Shown: one piece after another, positions 8,200-16,989 of the stretch
Layout of the letters: each line of letters begins with the position of its first letter
Numbering within the stretch: the stretch's first letter is position 1
Assembly: GCF_003148495.1 (NCBI RefSeq)
Contig: NZ_QGGH01000005.1
Coordinates: 124,001-188,000 of the forward strand
Direction of reading: 5' to 3'
DNA: 64,000 nucleotides
Source: Mesorhizobium loti
Lineage (GTDB): Bacteria > Pseudomonadota > Alphaproteobacteria > Rhizobiales > Rhizobiaceae
The notes under the pieces: generated by a model
Databases searched by the model: none
The model's input: only the letters and a program-made list of their open reading frames with translations
What the model was told of the DNA's origin: nothing
Translations under genes and position numbers: made by a program

Positions 8200-9168
8200 T
8201 CAGCCCTCTCTTCTGCGCAGCCTGCCGCCGAGGCCGGCGAAGGTCTCGCTGCCGATCGACACGGTGAGCAGGATCACCGCGCCGTAGACGATGAGCAGTG
8301 CGCCGCTCGACAGGTTGAGCGCCGGCAGCAGTCCGGTGAGGATTGTCAGCACCATGGCGCCGGCGACGGTGCCGAGATAGTGGCCGCTGCCGCCGAGGAT
8401 CGAGGCGCCGCCGATGGCGACCGCCGCGATCGAGGTGAACAGATAGGCGTCGCCCATGCCGAGATAGGCCTGGCCGGAATAGCCGGTCAAAAGCATGCCG
8501 GCAAAGGCGGCGGTGAGGCCCGAGATGACATAGGTCAGGATGGTGGTGCGCGCCGTCGGCACGCCGGAGAATTCGGCCACGGTGGCGCTGGTGCCCAGCG
8601 CATAGAGATGGCGGCCGAACGCCGCCTTGGAAAGCAGCAACGTCGCCACCAGGGTCAGAGCCAGCCAGATCAGCGCGATCACCGGGAAACCGCCAATGCG
8701 CCCGACCGACAGGAACTGGATCAGGGCCGGCGCCGAAGGGGTCGGCGAACCGCCGGTCAGCACCAGGATCAACCCTTGCAGGATGACGTTGGTAGCCAGC
8801 GTCATGATGATCGGCGGTACGCCGAACTGGGCAACCCCGACGCCGTTGATCAGGCCGATAAAGGCGCCGCCGGCAAGCAGCAACGGCATGACCCAGACCA
8901 GTGGCACGTCCTGGCCGCCGCATAGCAGCGCCATGACGATGGCCGCCGAATTGAGCACCCAGGGCACCGACAGGTCGATGCCGCCGCCGATGATGACGAA
9001 GGTCTGGCCGAGCGCGACGATGCCGACGAAGGCCGCCAGCACGACGGTGGAGCGCATGTTGGAGACCGACAGGAAGCCCGGCGAGAACAAAGCCGTGACC
9101 AGGAGCAGCACGACCATGCCGGCATAGGCGAGCACGATGAGCCGGTTGCGGGCGAGGAAGGCGCTCAT
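8200..9168 (-). CDS. Ribose/xylose-type ABC permease (RbsC family), copy 2 of operon
   Basis: A 322-residue inner-membrane permease of the carbohydrate BPD_transp_2 family with 8-10 hydrophobic segments and the conserved GGGIDLSVPWVLNSAA and AIGGASILGGSGHYLGTVAGA blocks. The ATG at 9168 overlaps the stop of the first permease by 4 bp. With the other permease it forms the membrane channel, driven by the RbsA-type ATPase upstream. Confidence 0.93.
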   Translation of the reverse strand: MSAFLARNRLIVLAYAGMVVLLLVTALFSPGFLSVSNMRSTVVLAAFVGIVALGQTFVIIGGGIDLSVPWVLNSAAIVMALLCGGQDVPLVWVMPLLLAGGAFIGLINGVGVAQFGVPPIIMTLATNVILQGLILVLTGGSPTPSAPALIQFLSVGRIGGFPVIALIWLALTLVATLLLSKAAFGRHLYALGTSATVAEFSGVPTARTTILTYVISGLTAAFAGMLLTGYSGQAYLGMGDAYLFTSIAAVAIGGASILGGSGHYLGTVAGAMVLTILTGLLPALNLSSGALLIVYGAVILLTVSIGSETFAGLGGRLRRREG

Positions 9169-10196
9169 TGGACACGGTTCCTTGCGGCCTTTTCGGCGAC
9201 GGAACTCGCCAGCACCGAGAGCAGAAGGATGACGCCAGAAGCAACCGGCTGCCAGTAGCTCGACACATGCAGGACGAAGACCAGATTGCCGATGAGGGTC
9301 AGCACGAAGGCGCCGATCAGGGTGCCGGCCAGATGCCCGCGGCCGCCGAACAGGCTGACACCGCCGATGACCGCCGCCGCCACCGAAGGCAGGATGTAGT
9401 CCTTGCCGATGGTCGGGGAGCCGGCGCCGGTCTGTGTCGTCAGGTAGAGCGCCGCACCCGCCGCGAACAGGCCTGAGAGACCGTAGGTGATGACATTGAC
9501 CCGGGTGATCGAGACGCCCGACAGGAAGGCCGACTTTTCGTTGGAGCCCGTCGCCTGGATGGTGACGCCGACGCGCGTCGCCCGGAACCACCACCAGAAC
9601 AGCAAAAGTGCCAGCAGCATCCAGACCGGGCTGGTCAGGCCGAACAGCTGGGCATAACCGAAGCCGACCCACCAGCCGGGAACGCTGCCGCCATCGGTCG
9701 GCAGGATGATCATGGCGACGCCGTTGAGGATCGACCAGGTGGCGAGCGTGACCAGGAAGGGCTGCAGTTTCAGCAGTGAGATCAGCAGGCCGTTGAGCGC
9801 GCCGATCAGGAAGCCGAGGGCCAGAATGGCCAGGGTCCACAACGCGACGGTCGACGGGTCGTCGGTGAAGCGCGTTGCCGCGATCACCGTGCCGAGGCTA
9901 ATCATGCCGCCGATCGACAGGTCGATGCCGCCGCGCACCAGCACGATGGTCTGGCCGGTTGCCGCCAGCATCAGCGTCATCGCCGCCGCCGTGTCGAGGT
10001 TGATCTCGTCCAGCGAGAAGACACCGGACTGCAGGCTGCCATAGATGGCAACGATCAAGGCCAGCATCAGGCAGGCGACCAGGAACGGCGCGCGGTCGAG
10101 CGCGCGGCCGCGCCAATCGATGCCGGGCCTGGCGGGTTTCATTTCGACTGGCCTTTGCGCCATCTCAACAGGTCTCTCTGCGACTGACATCACCAT
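9165..10196 (-). CDS. Ribose/xylose-type ABC permease (RbsC family), copy 1 of operon
   Basis: A 343-residue permease of the RbsC/XylH family. A hydrophilic N-terminus of about 30 residues precedes the first helix. Conserved VRGGIDLSIGGMISLG and AAVIGGVSLFGGRGHLAGT motifs are present. It starts three bases after the ATPase stop and overlaps the next permease by 4 bp. Two different permease genes suggest a heterodimeric channel. An alternative in-frame ATG lies at 10190. Confidence 0.92.
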   Translation of the reverse strand: MVMSVAERPVEMAQRPVEMKPARPGIDWRGRALDRAPFLVACLMLALIVAIYGSLQSGVFSLDEINLDTAAAMTLMLAATGQTIVLVRGGIDLSIGGMISLGTVIAATRFTDDPSTVALWTLAILALGFLIGALNGLLISLLKLQPFLVTLATWSILNGVAMIILPTDGGSVPGWWVGFGYAQLFGLTSPVWMLLALLLFWWWFRATRVGVTIQATGSNEKSAFLSGVSITRVNVITYGLSGLFAAGAALYLTTQTGAGSPTIGKDYILPSVAAAVIGGVSLFGGRGHLAGTLIGAFVLTLIGNLVFVLHVSSYWQPVASGVILLLSVLASSVAEKAARNRVQ

Positions 10197-10199
10197 GCC

Positions 10200-11702
10200 T
10201 CAGGCCGCCTCGCTTTCAAGCATGGCGGCGCGCAAAATGCTTGCTTCCGAGATACGGTCACCCTCCAGAGTGGCGGCGATACCGCCGTTGCGCATCACCA
10301 GCACGCGGTCGGCGACATGGACGAGTTCCGGCATGTCGCTCGAATGGAACAGGATCGCATAGCCCTTGGCCGCGAGATCCCGCATCAGCTGGAAGATTTC
10401 CCCCTTGGTGCCGACATCGACGCCGCGCGTCGGGTCGTAGAGCAGCAGCACGCGCGCTTGCGTGAGCAGCATCTTGCCGAAGATCACCTTCTGCTGGTTG
10501 CCGCCGGACAGCGTGCCGGCAAGCTGCTCCGGCGTGCCGGCCTTGATGCGCAGGAAATCGACCATCTCCTTGACCAGGGCAGCTTCCCTTTGCCGGCTCA
10601 GCAAGCCGTTTTCGGTGAAGCGCTTGATGACCGACAAGGTCAGGTTCTCGCGCACGCTCTTGGTCAAAAGCAGGCCCTGCCCGCGCCGGTCCTCGGGCAC
10701 CAGCGCGATGCCGTCCTTGCCGGTCAGCGCCTGGCGCGGATTGCCGATCGAAACCGGCTTGCCCCACAGTTCGACGGTGCCGCTCGCCTTGCTGGCGCCG
10801 AACAGCGACTGGAACAGTTCGCGCTGGCCGTGGCCTTGCAGCCCGCCGACGCCGAGCACCTCGCCCTCGCGCAGCGCAAAATCGACGCCGGAGAGCCGGC
10901 TGCCGCTGGAAAAGCCCTTGACCTTCAGCGCAATGCGATCGGTCGCGGTGGCAATGCGTTCGGGATAGAGCCGGTCGAGATGCCTGCCGATCATCTGGGT
11001 GACGATCTCGTTGTCGGACACGGCATTGGCCTCATGCACGGCGATGGTGCTGCCATTGCGGAAGATGGTCAGCCGGTCGGCGATGGCGCGCACCTCGGCC
11101 ATGCGGTGCGAGATGAAGATGACCAGCCTGCCCTCGGCGGCCAGTTGCCGGGTGAGTTTCAGCAGCCATTCGGCCTCGCGCGCGGGCAGCGCCGAGGTCG
11201 CCTCATCGAGAATCAGGATGCGCGGATCCTTGGCCAACCCCTTGGCGATCTCGACGATCTGCCGTTCGGCCAATGTCAGCCGGCGCAACTCCTGCTCGGG
11301 GCGCAGCGCCGGGAACTTGTACTTGTCGAGAAGCGCCAGCGTCTTGCGGCGCATCTCTGCGCGATTGACGGTGCTCAGGAGCGTCCTTGGTTCGTGGCGA
11401 AACCAGATGTTCTGCTCGACGCTCAGATCAGGGATCAGCGACAGTTCCTGGAAGACGGCGGCGATGCCGCGCGCCTGGGCAGCATCCGGATTGGCCGGGC
11501 GATAGTCCTGGCCATCGACCAGGATCGAGCCGCCGTCATGCCGCACAGCACCGGATAGGATCTGGATGAAGGTGCTCTTTCCCGCGCCATTCTCGCCGAG
11601 CAGCGCGTGTACCTCGCCGGCGCGGGCACTGAATGTCGCCTCGCTCAGCGCGACGATGCCGCCGTAGCGTTTGGACAGGCCTTTGACGGTGACGAGGTCC
11701 AT
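10200..11702 (-). CDS. Sugar ABC transporter ATP-binding protein, RbsA/MglA type
   Basis: A 500-residue duplicated ATPase energising carbohydrate import. The first half has Walker A GENGAGKST, a signature-like LTLAERQ and Walker B ILILDEATS. The second half has the family's degenerate Walker A (GLQGHGQRE), signature LSGGNQQK and Walker B VLLLYDPTRG. In the last motif a Tyr-Asp replaces the usual Asp-Glu, as is frequent in RbsA C-terminal halves. The ATG at 11702 (MDLVTVKGLSKRYGG) is preceded by GAAGG; longer in-frame starts add only poorly conserved residues. Confidence 0.93.
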   Translation of the reverse strand: MDLVTVKGLSKRYGGIVALSEATFSARAGEVHALLGENGAGKSTFIQILSGAVRHDGGSILVDGQDYRPANPDAAQARGIAAVFQELSLIPDLSVEQNIWFRHEPRTLLSTVNRAEMRRKTLALLDKYKFPALRPEQELRRLTLAERQIVEIAKGLAKDPRILILDEATSALPAREAEWLLKLTRQLAAEGRLVIFISHRMAEVRAIADRLTIFRNGSTIAVHEANAVSDNEIVTQMIGRHLDRLYPERIATATDRIALKVKGFSSGSRLSGVDFALREGEVLGVGGLQGHGQRELFQSLFGASKASGTVELWGKPVSIGNPRQALTGKDGIALVPEDRRGQGLLLTKSVRENLTLSVIKRFTENGLLSRQREAALVKEMVDFLRIKAGTPEQLAGTLSGGNQQKVIFGKMLLTQARVLLLYDPTRGVDVGTKGEIFQLMRDLAAKGYAILFHSSDMPELVHVADRVLVMRNGGIAATLEGDRISEASILRAAMLESEAA

Positions 11703-11770
11703 GAATGCGCCTTCGAAAAGCTCTCCCGACATCTTGCGATGCCGGGAGACAGGGTCGTGGTCACGGAATG

Positions 11771-12838
11771 TTACTTGCTGCCGGCAGCTTCCGCAGCGGT
11801 GATCTCGACCCAATCGGGCGTGATCGGCAGCGTCAGGCCGGGCGCCTGGTCGGGGAAGGCATTCTCGCCGACCGCGATCTTGATCATCTTGGTGCCCGGA
11901 TAGAGCTTCGACTCGAACGGATCGGTGGTGACGAAGTCGCCCTTGACCGAAATCGAGCGTTCAGCCGGCTTCTTGCCGGTGTCGAGAATGTCGACCGCCA
12001 GCTTGATGGCTTCCGAAGAGAGATAGGCCGGATTCGAGCCGAGGATGCACTTGGCGCCTTGCGTCTGCGCGCAGGTCAAGGCGGCTACATTGTATGAGAA
12101 GCCGACGACCGGGACGATCGGACGGCCGGCATCCTTCAGCGCCTGGATGGCGCCCGAGCCGTAGCCTTGCGTCATGATGCCGTCGATCTTCGGGTTGGCG
12201 GCAAGCAGCGCGGCGACGCCGGACTGTTCCGGCCCGAGCGCATAGTTGCCGTTGTAATAGCCGACCACCTTGATGTCGGGATATTTGGCCAGCACCTTCT
12301 CATAGCCCTGCTGCAATTGTGCCGAGATCGGCGCACCGGCAAGGCCGCGATCGAGGATGATGTTGCCCTTGCCGCCAAGCTGCGTGGCCATCCACTCGGC
12401 CATGACGGAGGGGATACGGTCCCAGTCGGAAGCGACGGCATAGGCGCAAGGCTCGGTCACCACCTGGTCGAAGCTGATGACGACAATGCCGGCGTCGCAG
12501 GCCTTCTTGATGGTCGGATTCAAGGCCGAATCCGAACCGGCATCGACGAGGATGGCGTCCGGCTTCTGGCGGATGATGTTGTTCAGCGAGTTGATTTGCG
12601 CCTGAACGGTGTTCTCGACATTCTCGATCTTGAGGTCGACGCGGCCCTTCAGCGGTCCCTTGTTGACCGAAACGGTGGCGACGCGCTCCATCTGCTGGCG
12701 CCAGTCATTGCCGACGAAATTGTTCGAGAGGTAGATGGTGTAGGGCTTCTTGTCCTCGGAGCGGCTCGGCGCCGTGCTGATGGCGATTGCAGACATGGCA
12801 AGCGCTGCCACTCCTATGCAAACTGTCTTCAGTTTCAT
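11771..12838 (-). CDS. Sugar ABC transporter periplasmic binding protein, paralogue A
   Basis: A 355-residue type I periplasmic binding protein (Peripla_BP_4). The signal peptide is about 25 residues long and the mature start is EDKKPYTIYLSNNFVGNDWRQQM. GGAGGAGAG precedes the ATG. It is very similar over its whole length to the product of the gene immediately upstream (13006-14070), which shares the same mature start and the PDWVEIT C-terminus. This copy heads the permease-ATPase-lactonase operon and has its own promoter with a LacI-type operator (12912-12940). Confidence 0.92.
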   Translation of the reverse strand: MKLKTVCIGVAALAMSAIAISTAPSRSEDKKPYTIYLSNNFVGNDWRQQMERVATVSVNKGPLKGRVDLKIENVENTVQAQINSLNNIIRQKPDAILVDAGSDSALNPTIKKACDAGIVVISFDQVVTEPCAYAVASDWDRIPSVMAEWMATQLGGKGNIILDRGLAGAPISAQLQQGYEKVLAKYPDIKVVGYYNGNYALGPEQSGVAALLAANPKIDGIMTQGYGSGAIQALKDAGRPIVPVVGFSYNVAALTCAQTQGAKCILGSNPAYLSSEAIKLAVDILDTGKKPAERSISVKGDFVTTDPFESKLYPGTKMIKIAVGENAFPDQAPGLTLPITPDWVEITAAEAAGSK

Positions 12839-12911
12839 GGTCTCTCCTCCTTCGTGTTTCCTGCATCAGCCAGCGACGGACTTCGCCATCTTGGTGGGTG
12901 CTGCATGCAAA

Positions 12912-12940
12912 TTGATACCGGTACCAAAACGCCTTGTCAA
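12912..12940 (-). promoter_or_regulatory. Promoter with overlapping LacI-type operator, copy 2
   Basis: Read on the minus strand, TTGACA (12935-12940), a 17-bp spacer and TATCAA (12912-12917) form a strong sigma70-type promoter. TGGTACCGGTATCA (12914-12927) overlaps the spacer and -10, as expected for LacI repression. It drives binding-protein paralogue A and the transporter-lactonase operon. The same arrangement recurs at 20797-20825. Confidence 0.78.
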
Positions 12941-13005
12941 TTTAAGCCAAGGCGCATTGGGGGCGCTTCGAGGCGACCATTTCGCCGCCGATTGGCAGAC
13001 GCCGC

Positions 13006-14070
13006 TCATTTCGCGCCGGCGGCCTCGGCCGGGGTGATTTCAACCCAGTCCGGGCTGACCGGAAGAAATAGGCCGGGCGCCATGTCCGGAAAGGCGTTCT
13101 TGCCGACCTCGATCTTCTGCATGGCCGCATCGGGGAACAATTCCGACGCGATCGGATCGGTGGTGAGGAAGGCATTGCGCAGCAGGATCTTCTTCTCGGC
13201 CGGCTTCTTGCCGTCGAGGATCTCGACCGCCAGCTTCAGGGCCTCGGCCGACAGATAGGCCGGGTTGGGCGCCAGGATACACTGGGCGCCTTGCGTCTGG
13301 GCGCAGGTCGTCGTCGTCAGGTTGAAGGGACTGCCGGTGATCGGAACGATCGGACGGCCGGCATCCTGCAGCGCCTTGATCGCTCCGGCGCCGTAGCCCT
13401 GGACGAAGATGGCGTCGACCTGCGGGTGGGCCGCCAGCAGGCTGGCGACGCCGGCCTGTTCCGGTCCCAGCGCATAGTCGCCGTTGAAATAGCCGACCAC
13501 TTCAATGCCCGGGTATTTCTTGATGACTTCCTCGAAACCACCCTGCAGCTGGGCAGAGATCGGAGCGCCGGCAAGCCCGCGATCGACGAGGATCTTGCCC
13601 TTGCCGCCGAGTTTCTTGACCAGCCATTCGGCCTCCACGCGCGGTGCTCGGCCCCAGTCGGACTCCATCGTGTAGGCGCAGGGCGCGCTGACGATCTGGT
13701 CGAAGGCGATAATCAGAATGCCTGCATCGCAAGCCTTCTGGATCGTCGGGTTGAGCGCTTCGCCCGAGCCCGCATCGATGATGATGGCGTCGGGCTTGTT
13801 GCGGATGATGTTGTTGAGGGAATTGATCTGCGCCTGGACCGTGGTCTCGACCACTTCGACCTTGAGATCGACGCGGCCGGCGAGCGGCGGTTTCTTGACC
13901 GCGATGTCGGCGCTGCGCAGCATCTGCTGGCGCCAGTCATTGCCGACGAAATTGTTGGAGAGATAGATGGTGTAGGGCTTCTTGTCCTGTGCGTTGGCCG
14001 GCACGGCATCGATCGACAGCAACGTCGTCGCGATCACCGCAAGGCCGGCGAAAAATGCGCCTGCTTTCAT
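13006..14070 (-). CDS. Sugar ABC transporter periplasmic binding protein, paralogue B
   Basis: A 354-residue paralogue of the neighbouring binding protein (11771-12838). It has a signal peptide of about 25 residues ending ANA-Q, then DKKPYTIYLSNNFVGNDWRQQML. The ATG at 14070 is chosen for GGAGGAG seven bases upstream; an in-frame start at 14139 would add an Arg-rich stretch unlike a signal peptide. The gene sits before paralogue A but is separated from it by 167 bp containing a LacI-regulated promoter. Its own upstream region carries a GntR-type palindrome (14296-14311). The two copies may bind related ligands or serve different induction states. Confidence 0.92.
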   Translation of the reverse strand: MKAGAFFAGLAVIATTLLSIDAVPANAQDKKPYTIYLSNNFVGNDWRQQMLRSADIAVKKPPLAGRVDLKVEVVETTVQAQINSLNNIIRNKPDAIIIDAGSGEALNPTIQKACDAGILIIAFDQIVSAPCAYTMESDWGRAPRVEAEWLVKKLGGKGKILVDRGLAGAPISAQLQGGFEEVIKKYPGIEVVGYFNGDYALGPEQAGVASLLAAHPQVDAIFVQGYGAGAIKALQDAGRPIVPITGSPFNLTTTTCAQTQGAQCILAPNPAYLSAEALKLAVEILDGKKPAEKKILLRNAFLTTDPIASELFPDAAMQKIEVGKNAFPDMAPGLFLPVSPDWVEITPAEAAGAK

Positions 14071-14381
14071 GATTTGCTCCTCCCATGTTTGTTGTCGGCC
14101 GCGCGAACGCCGCCGCCTAGTCAAGTGCCTTCGAGGCACGCCCCCTTATGGACAGACTTTGTTTCGTGCATGCCGTTACCCCGGAACCGCTGCGCACATT
14201 TGGGCGACATGCCCCAGGCAAATGCTCGGCAGCGGATGTGGTCGCGCATCCACGTTCGATCGTGGTTCTCGGCGCGGCCTTCATCCTAGCTATGATGCTA
14301 TTATAATTTTATAAAACTGTCCATGGGCGCGATACGGAAATCCGCGTGGACAATCGCGCCGATCGGGCCCGCCGGACGGGT
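14071..14381. other. Intergenic region between binding protein B and gntR
   Basis: 311 bp without a gene. It carries GntR-type operator site 2 in an AT-rich patch; nothing else is recognisable. Confidence 0.5.
14296..14311. promoter_or_regulatory. GntR-type operator site 2, upstream of binding protein B
   Basis: TGCTATTATAATTTTA matches the palindrome TGCTATTATAATAGCA perfectly in its left half and partly in its right half. It lies 226 bp upstream of the start at 14070 and 71 bp beyond the gntR stop. Confidence 0.6.
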
Positions 14382-15152
14382 TCAGGCCAGGTCGTTCGGC
14401 GCGTCGTAGCTGATGCTGAAGAGATCGGCCGGATGACGGGCTATGGTGAACTCGATGCTCTGCTGGTCGGCAGACTGATAGAGCATCTCCACACTCAGGA
14501 CCGCACTGCCCAGCGCGACGCCGAGGTCTTCCGCGATGGCCTCGTCGGCGATCTCGGCGCGGACCGTGACATGCGCGACGTCCAGCCGAAGGCCGAGATG
14601 CCGTTGCACCGAACGAAAGATCAGCACGTCGGAAAAATCGTCGCGCTTCAGCTTCGCTCCTACGGAAGGCGGGAAATAGCTGGTGATCTGCGCCTTCTTC
14701 TGCTCGCCCACCGACAGGATGCCGCGAAGGCAGTAACCCGCCTCGTCCTTGGCCATGCCGAAATGGCGCTGGAGCACGGGGGAAACCTCCTTGCGATAGG
14801 ATTTCACCGTCAGTTGCGCGTCCTTGGTGAACGCCGCCATGTCGGCGAAATTCTTGAATTTCCAGCTCAGATTGACCGACGGATTGCGCGCCGTGACCAC
14901 AGCCGGCTTCGCCGACCGTTTTCTGATCAGCCCGTCGGCCTCGAGGTCTCGCAACGCTTGCCGCACCGTGATCAGGCTAACACCAAAGTGCTCGGCAATG
15001 GTCGCTTCCTTCGGCAGTTCGCCGCCGACGGGGAAGGTGCCGTTGCCGATCGGCTCGCGCAGTATGTCGGCTAGCTGGCGATACAGCGGCCCGTTCGAGC
15101 GGCCGAGCGTGCGCCGGGGAAGACTGTCGATGGTGGGAACGGAGTTATCCAT
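14382..15152 (-). CDS. GntR-family regulator with UTRA domain (HutC subfamily)
   Basis: A 256-residue regulator. The winged helix-turn-helix spans about residues 20-85 (LYRQLADILREPIGNG, then EATIAEHFGVSLITVRQAL and DLEADGLIRKR). The C-terminal UTRA effector domain spans about 100-250, with the typical GVALGSAVLSVEMLYQSADQQSIEFTIARHPAD segment. A perfect-ended palindrome lies 22 bp before its start and recurs at four other promoters of the island, so autoregulation and control of the cluster are likely. The ligand is unknown; UTRA domains commonly bind small sugars, sugar phosphates or acids. Confidence 0.92.
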   Translation of the reverse strand: MDNSVPTIDSLPRRTLGRSNGPLYRQLADILREPIGNGTFPVGGELPKEATIAEHFGVSLITVRQALRDLEADGLIRKRSAKPAVVTARNPSVNLSWKFKNFADMAAFTKDAQLTVKSYRKEVSPVLQRHFGMAKDEAGYCLRGILSVGEQKKAQITSYFPPSVGAKLKRDDFSDVLIFRSVQRHLGLRLDVAHVTVRAEIADEAIAEDLGVALGSAVLSVEMLYQSADQQSIEFTIARHPADLFSISYDAPNDLA

Positions 15153-15173
15153 GAGCCTCGTCGCGCCTGTGTC

Positions 15174-15193
15174 GAAGCTTTTATAATAGCTTC
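15174..15193. promoter_or_regulatory. GntR-type operator site 3 (autoregulatory), upstream of gntR
   Basis: GAAGCTTTTATAATAGCTTC is a near-perfect 20-bp inverted repeat (one non-complementary pair). Its core matches the other four sites. It lies 22-41 bp upstream of the gntR start and overlaps a probable -10 region on the minus strand. Confidence 0.72.
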
Positions 15194-15234
15194 CTTGCCC
15201 GGAGGCTAGGCGATGCCGACGACGATCGGCAACA

Positions 15235-15951
15235 TCAGACCAAGAGGCGGAGCGGATGTTCGATCGCCGATTTCAGGGCGGTGAGCCACGCCGCGGCGGT
15301 AACCTCGTCAACGCTTGCCGCATCCGTGATGAGCAGGCATTCGGCATGGTCGCCTGCGGTGCTGACCGAGACAGCCAGGCGCATGGCGCGGCCCGGCAAC
15401 AGCGGCAGCATCAGCGGCCGGATGTCGCTCGCCGGCAGCAGGCGGATGGACAGCAGCGCCGGCATTTCCGCGTCGTCGCGACTGTCGGCCAGGCCTGCAA
15501 GCCGCGTCGCGTGCAGCGACGTCAGGGGCATCTCGGGGACGGTCGCAAACACCGCTTGCCGGCCTGCCAGTTCCATCGCCACCGAAGTGTCGCTGGCCTT
15601 GGCGGCATCCGGGATCTCACCGCATACACGACCCACCGCGCGCAACAGCACGTCGTCAAAGTCGAACGCCCTCCCTGTGCTCTCCAGCGCGGCCAGCAGG
15701 TCTCGCAGCGCGGTCAGTGCAACCGACGCCGTAAAGGCGGCAATGCGGGGAGCAGCAACGGAAGGGGCGACGATGTCAGGCAGATTCACGGGCGCGGCGG
15801 CCGGAACGAAACCCAGCACGTCGGCGGCCAGGATGCGCCCGCCGGGACCGCTGCCACGAAGGGTTTCAAGCGGAAGAGCGCGTTCGCGCGCCAGGCGGCG
15901 TGCATAGGGCGAAACAGCCAGCCGCGGTGTCTGCGCCACCGCCATGTTCAT
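15235..15951 (-). CDS. E2-like protein: E3-binding domain plus catalytically degenerate acyltransferase domain
   Basis: A 238-residue protein resembling a dihydrolipoamide acyltransferase without the lipoyl domain. A peripheral-subunit-binding domain lies near the N-terminus (VSPYARRLARERALPLETL, then GPGGRILAADV), followed by an Ala/Pro linker and a shortened chloramphenicol-acetyltransferase-like domain ending WLTALKSAIEHPLRLLV. Where active E2 enzymes have DHRxxDG, this one reads DAASVDE at about residues 210-216, so the catalytic histidine is missing. The missing lipoyl domain is found fused to the E1 protein of the same operon. It is coupled by a 4-bp overlap to the 2-hydroxyacid dehydrogenase. 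Probably a scaffold or non-acyltransferring E2. Confidence 0.78.
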   Translation of the reverse strand: MNMAVAQTPRLAVSPYARRLARERALPLETLRGSGPGGRILAADVLGFVPAAAPVNLPDIVAPSVAAPRIAAFTASVALTALRDLLAALESTGRAFDFDDVLLRAVGRVCGEIPDAAKASDTSVAMELAGRQAVFATVPEMPLTSLHATRLAGLADSRDDAEMPALLSIRLLPASDIRPLMLPLLPGRAMRLAVSVSTAGDHAECLLITDAASVDEVTAAAWLTALKSAIEHPLRLLV

Positions 15952-16958
15952 TTGAGATACTCTGAATTGACGCAGTTGGTGAGCCGGCCCTCGGCGAGAT
16001 AGGCGTGCACGACCTCGATCGATTTCAGCCTGAGGTCGCGCATCGAGGCGGGGCTGTAGAAGGCCGCGTGCGGCGTGACGATCAGCCGATTGGCAATCCA
16101 CGGCTCGCGGGTACGCCAGGCGGCCAGAAGCGGATGATCGAGATCGCCAGGTTCGTTCTGCAGCACGTCCAGTCCAGCTCCGATGACCGTGCCCTTGCGC
16201 ATCGCGGCTTCCAGTGCATCGAGATCGACGATCGGGCCGCGCGCGGTGTTGATGAGGACAAGGCCGGGCTTGGCGGCGGTGAAGGCGGCCGCGCCAAGCA
16301 GCTTGCGGGTTTCCTCGCTCAACGGGGTGTGGACGCTGACCACATCCGCCCGCGCCATCAGTTCGGCCAGCGAATGGACCCGCTCGTAGCCGGTCGACAG
16401 GTCGACGCCGGACAGAAGGTGCGGATCGTAGAACACCACCTTCATGTCGAAGGCGGCGGCGCGGCGGGCTGTGGCCAGCCCGATGCGGCCAAGCCCGACA
16501 ATGCCGAAAATGGCGCCCTTGTGCCGGCGCACCAGCGGCGCTTTGGAGAAATGCCAGCCCTCGGTGCCATGGCCGGCAAGCTCCGTGCCATAGGCCGAGG
16601 TGCCGCGCGTCAGCGCCAGCATCAGGCCGATGGCGTGGTCGGCGACTTCCGTTGTGCCGTAGTCCGGCACATTGCAGGCGGGAATCCCGCGTGCGCCCCA
16701 GCCTGCCGTGTCGATGTTGTCGAAGCCGACGCCGGAGCGCACCGCGATCCTCGCCTTTGGGAAAGCGGTCGGAGCGGCGGCGACATTGTGGGTGGGCGAA
16801 TAGTTGATGACGGCATCGACCGTCTCGCAGACAGCCGGATCGAGACTGGCGGCCTTGTCGTTGGTCGACCGGGCGAGGATGAGCTCGATGTCAGGATAGT
16901 GCTCGCGCTCGAGTTCGGCCTCGTCGGCGGCTTGCCAATTGGCGCACAGGATCTTCAT
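15948..16958 (-). CDS. D-isomer-specific 2-hydroxyacid dehydrogenase
   Basis: A 336-residue NAD(P)-dependent oxidoreductase interconverting 2-hydroxy- and 2-oxoacids. The Rossmann motif GLGRIG lies in GAIFGIVGLGRIGLATARR. The catalytic triad segments are NTARGPIVD (Arg), LDVLQNEPGDLDHP (Glu) and VTPHAAFYS (His). The sequence leans toward the C-terminal-binding-protein/phosphoglycerate branch. GAAGG precedes the ATG. It lies 31 bp after the E1 fusion and overlaps the E2-like gene, so it probably makes or removes the 2-oxoacid used by that enzyme. The substrate is not predictable. Confidence 0.9.
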   Translation of the reverse strand: MKILCANWQAADEAELEREHYPDIELILARSTNDKAASLDPAVCETVDAVINYSPTHNVAAAPTAFPKARIAVRSGVGFDNIDTAGWGARGIPACNVPDYGTTEVADHAIGLMLALTRGTSAYGTELAGHGTEGWHFSKAPLVRRHKGAIFGIVGLGRIGLATARRAAAFDMKVVFYDPHLLSGVDLSTGYERVHSLAELMARADVVSVHTPLSEETRKLLGAAAFTAAKPGLVLINTARGPIVDLDALEAAMRKGTVIGAGLDVLQNEPGDLDHPLLAAWRTREPWIANRLIVTPHAAFYSPASMRDLRLKSIEVVHAYLAEGRLTNCVNSEYLK

Positions 16959-16989
16959 GCTTGCCCTTCGGATTTCACGTGTGAGGTGG

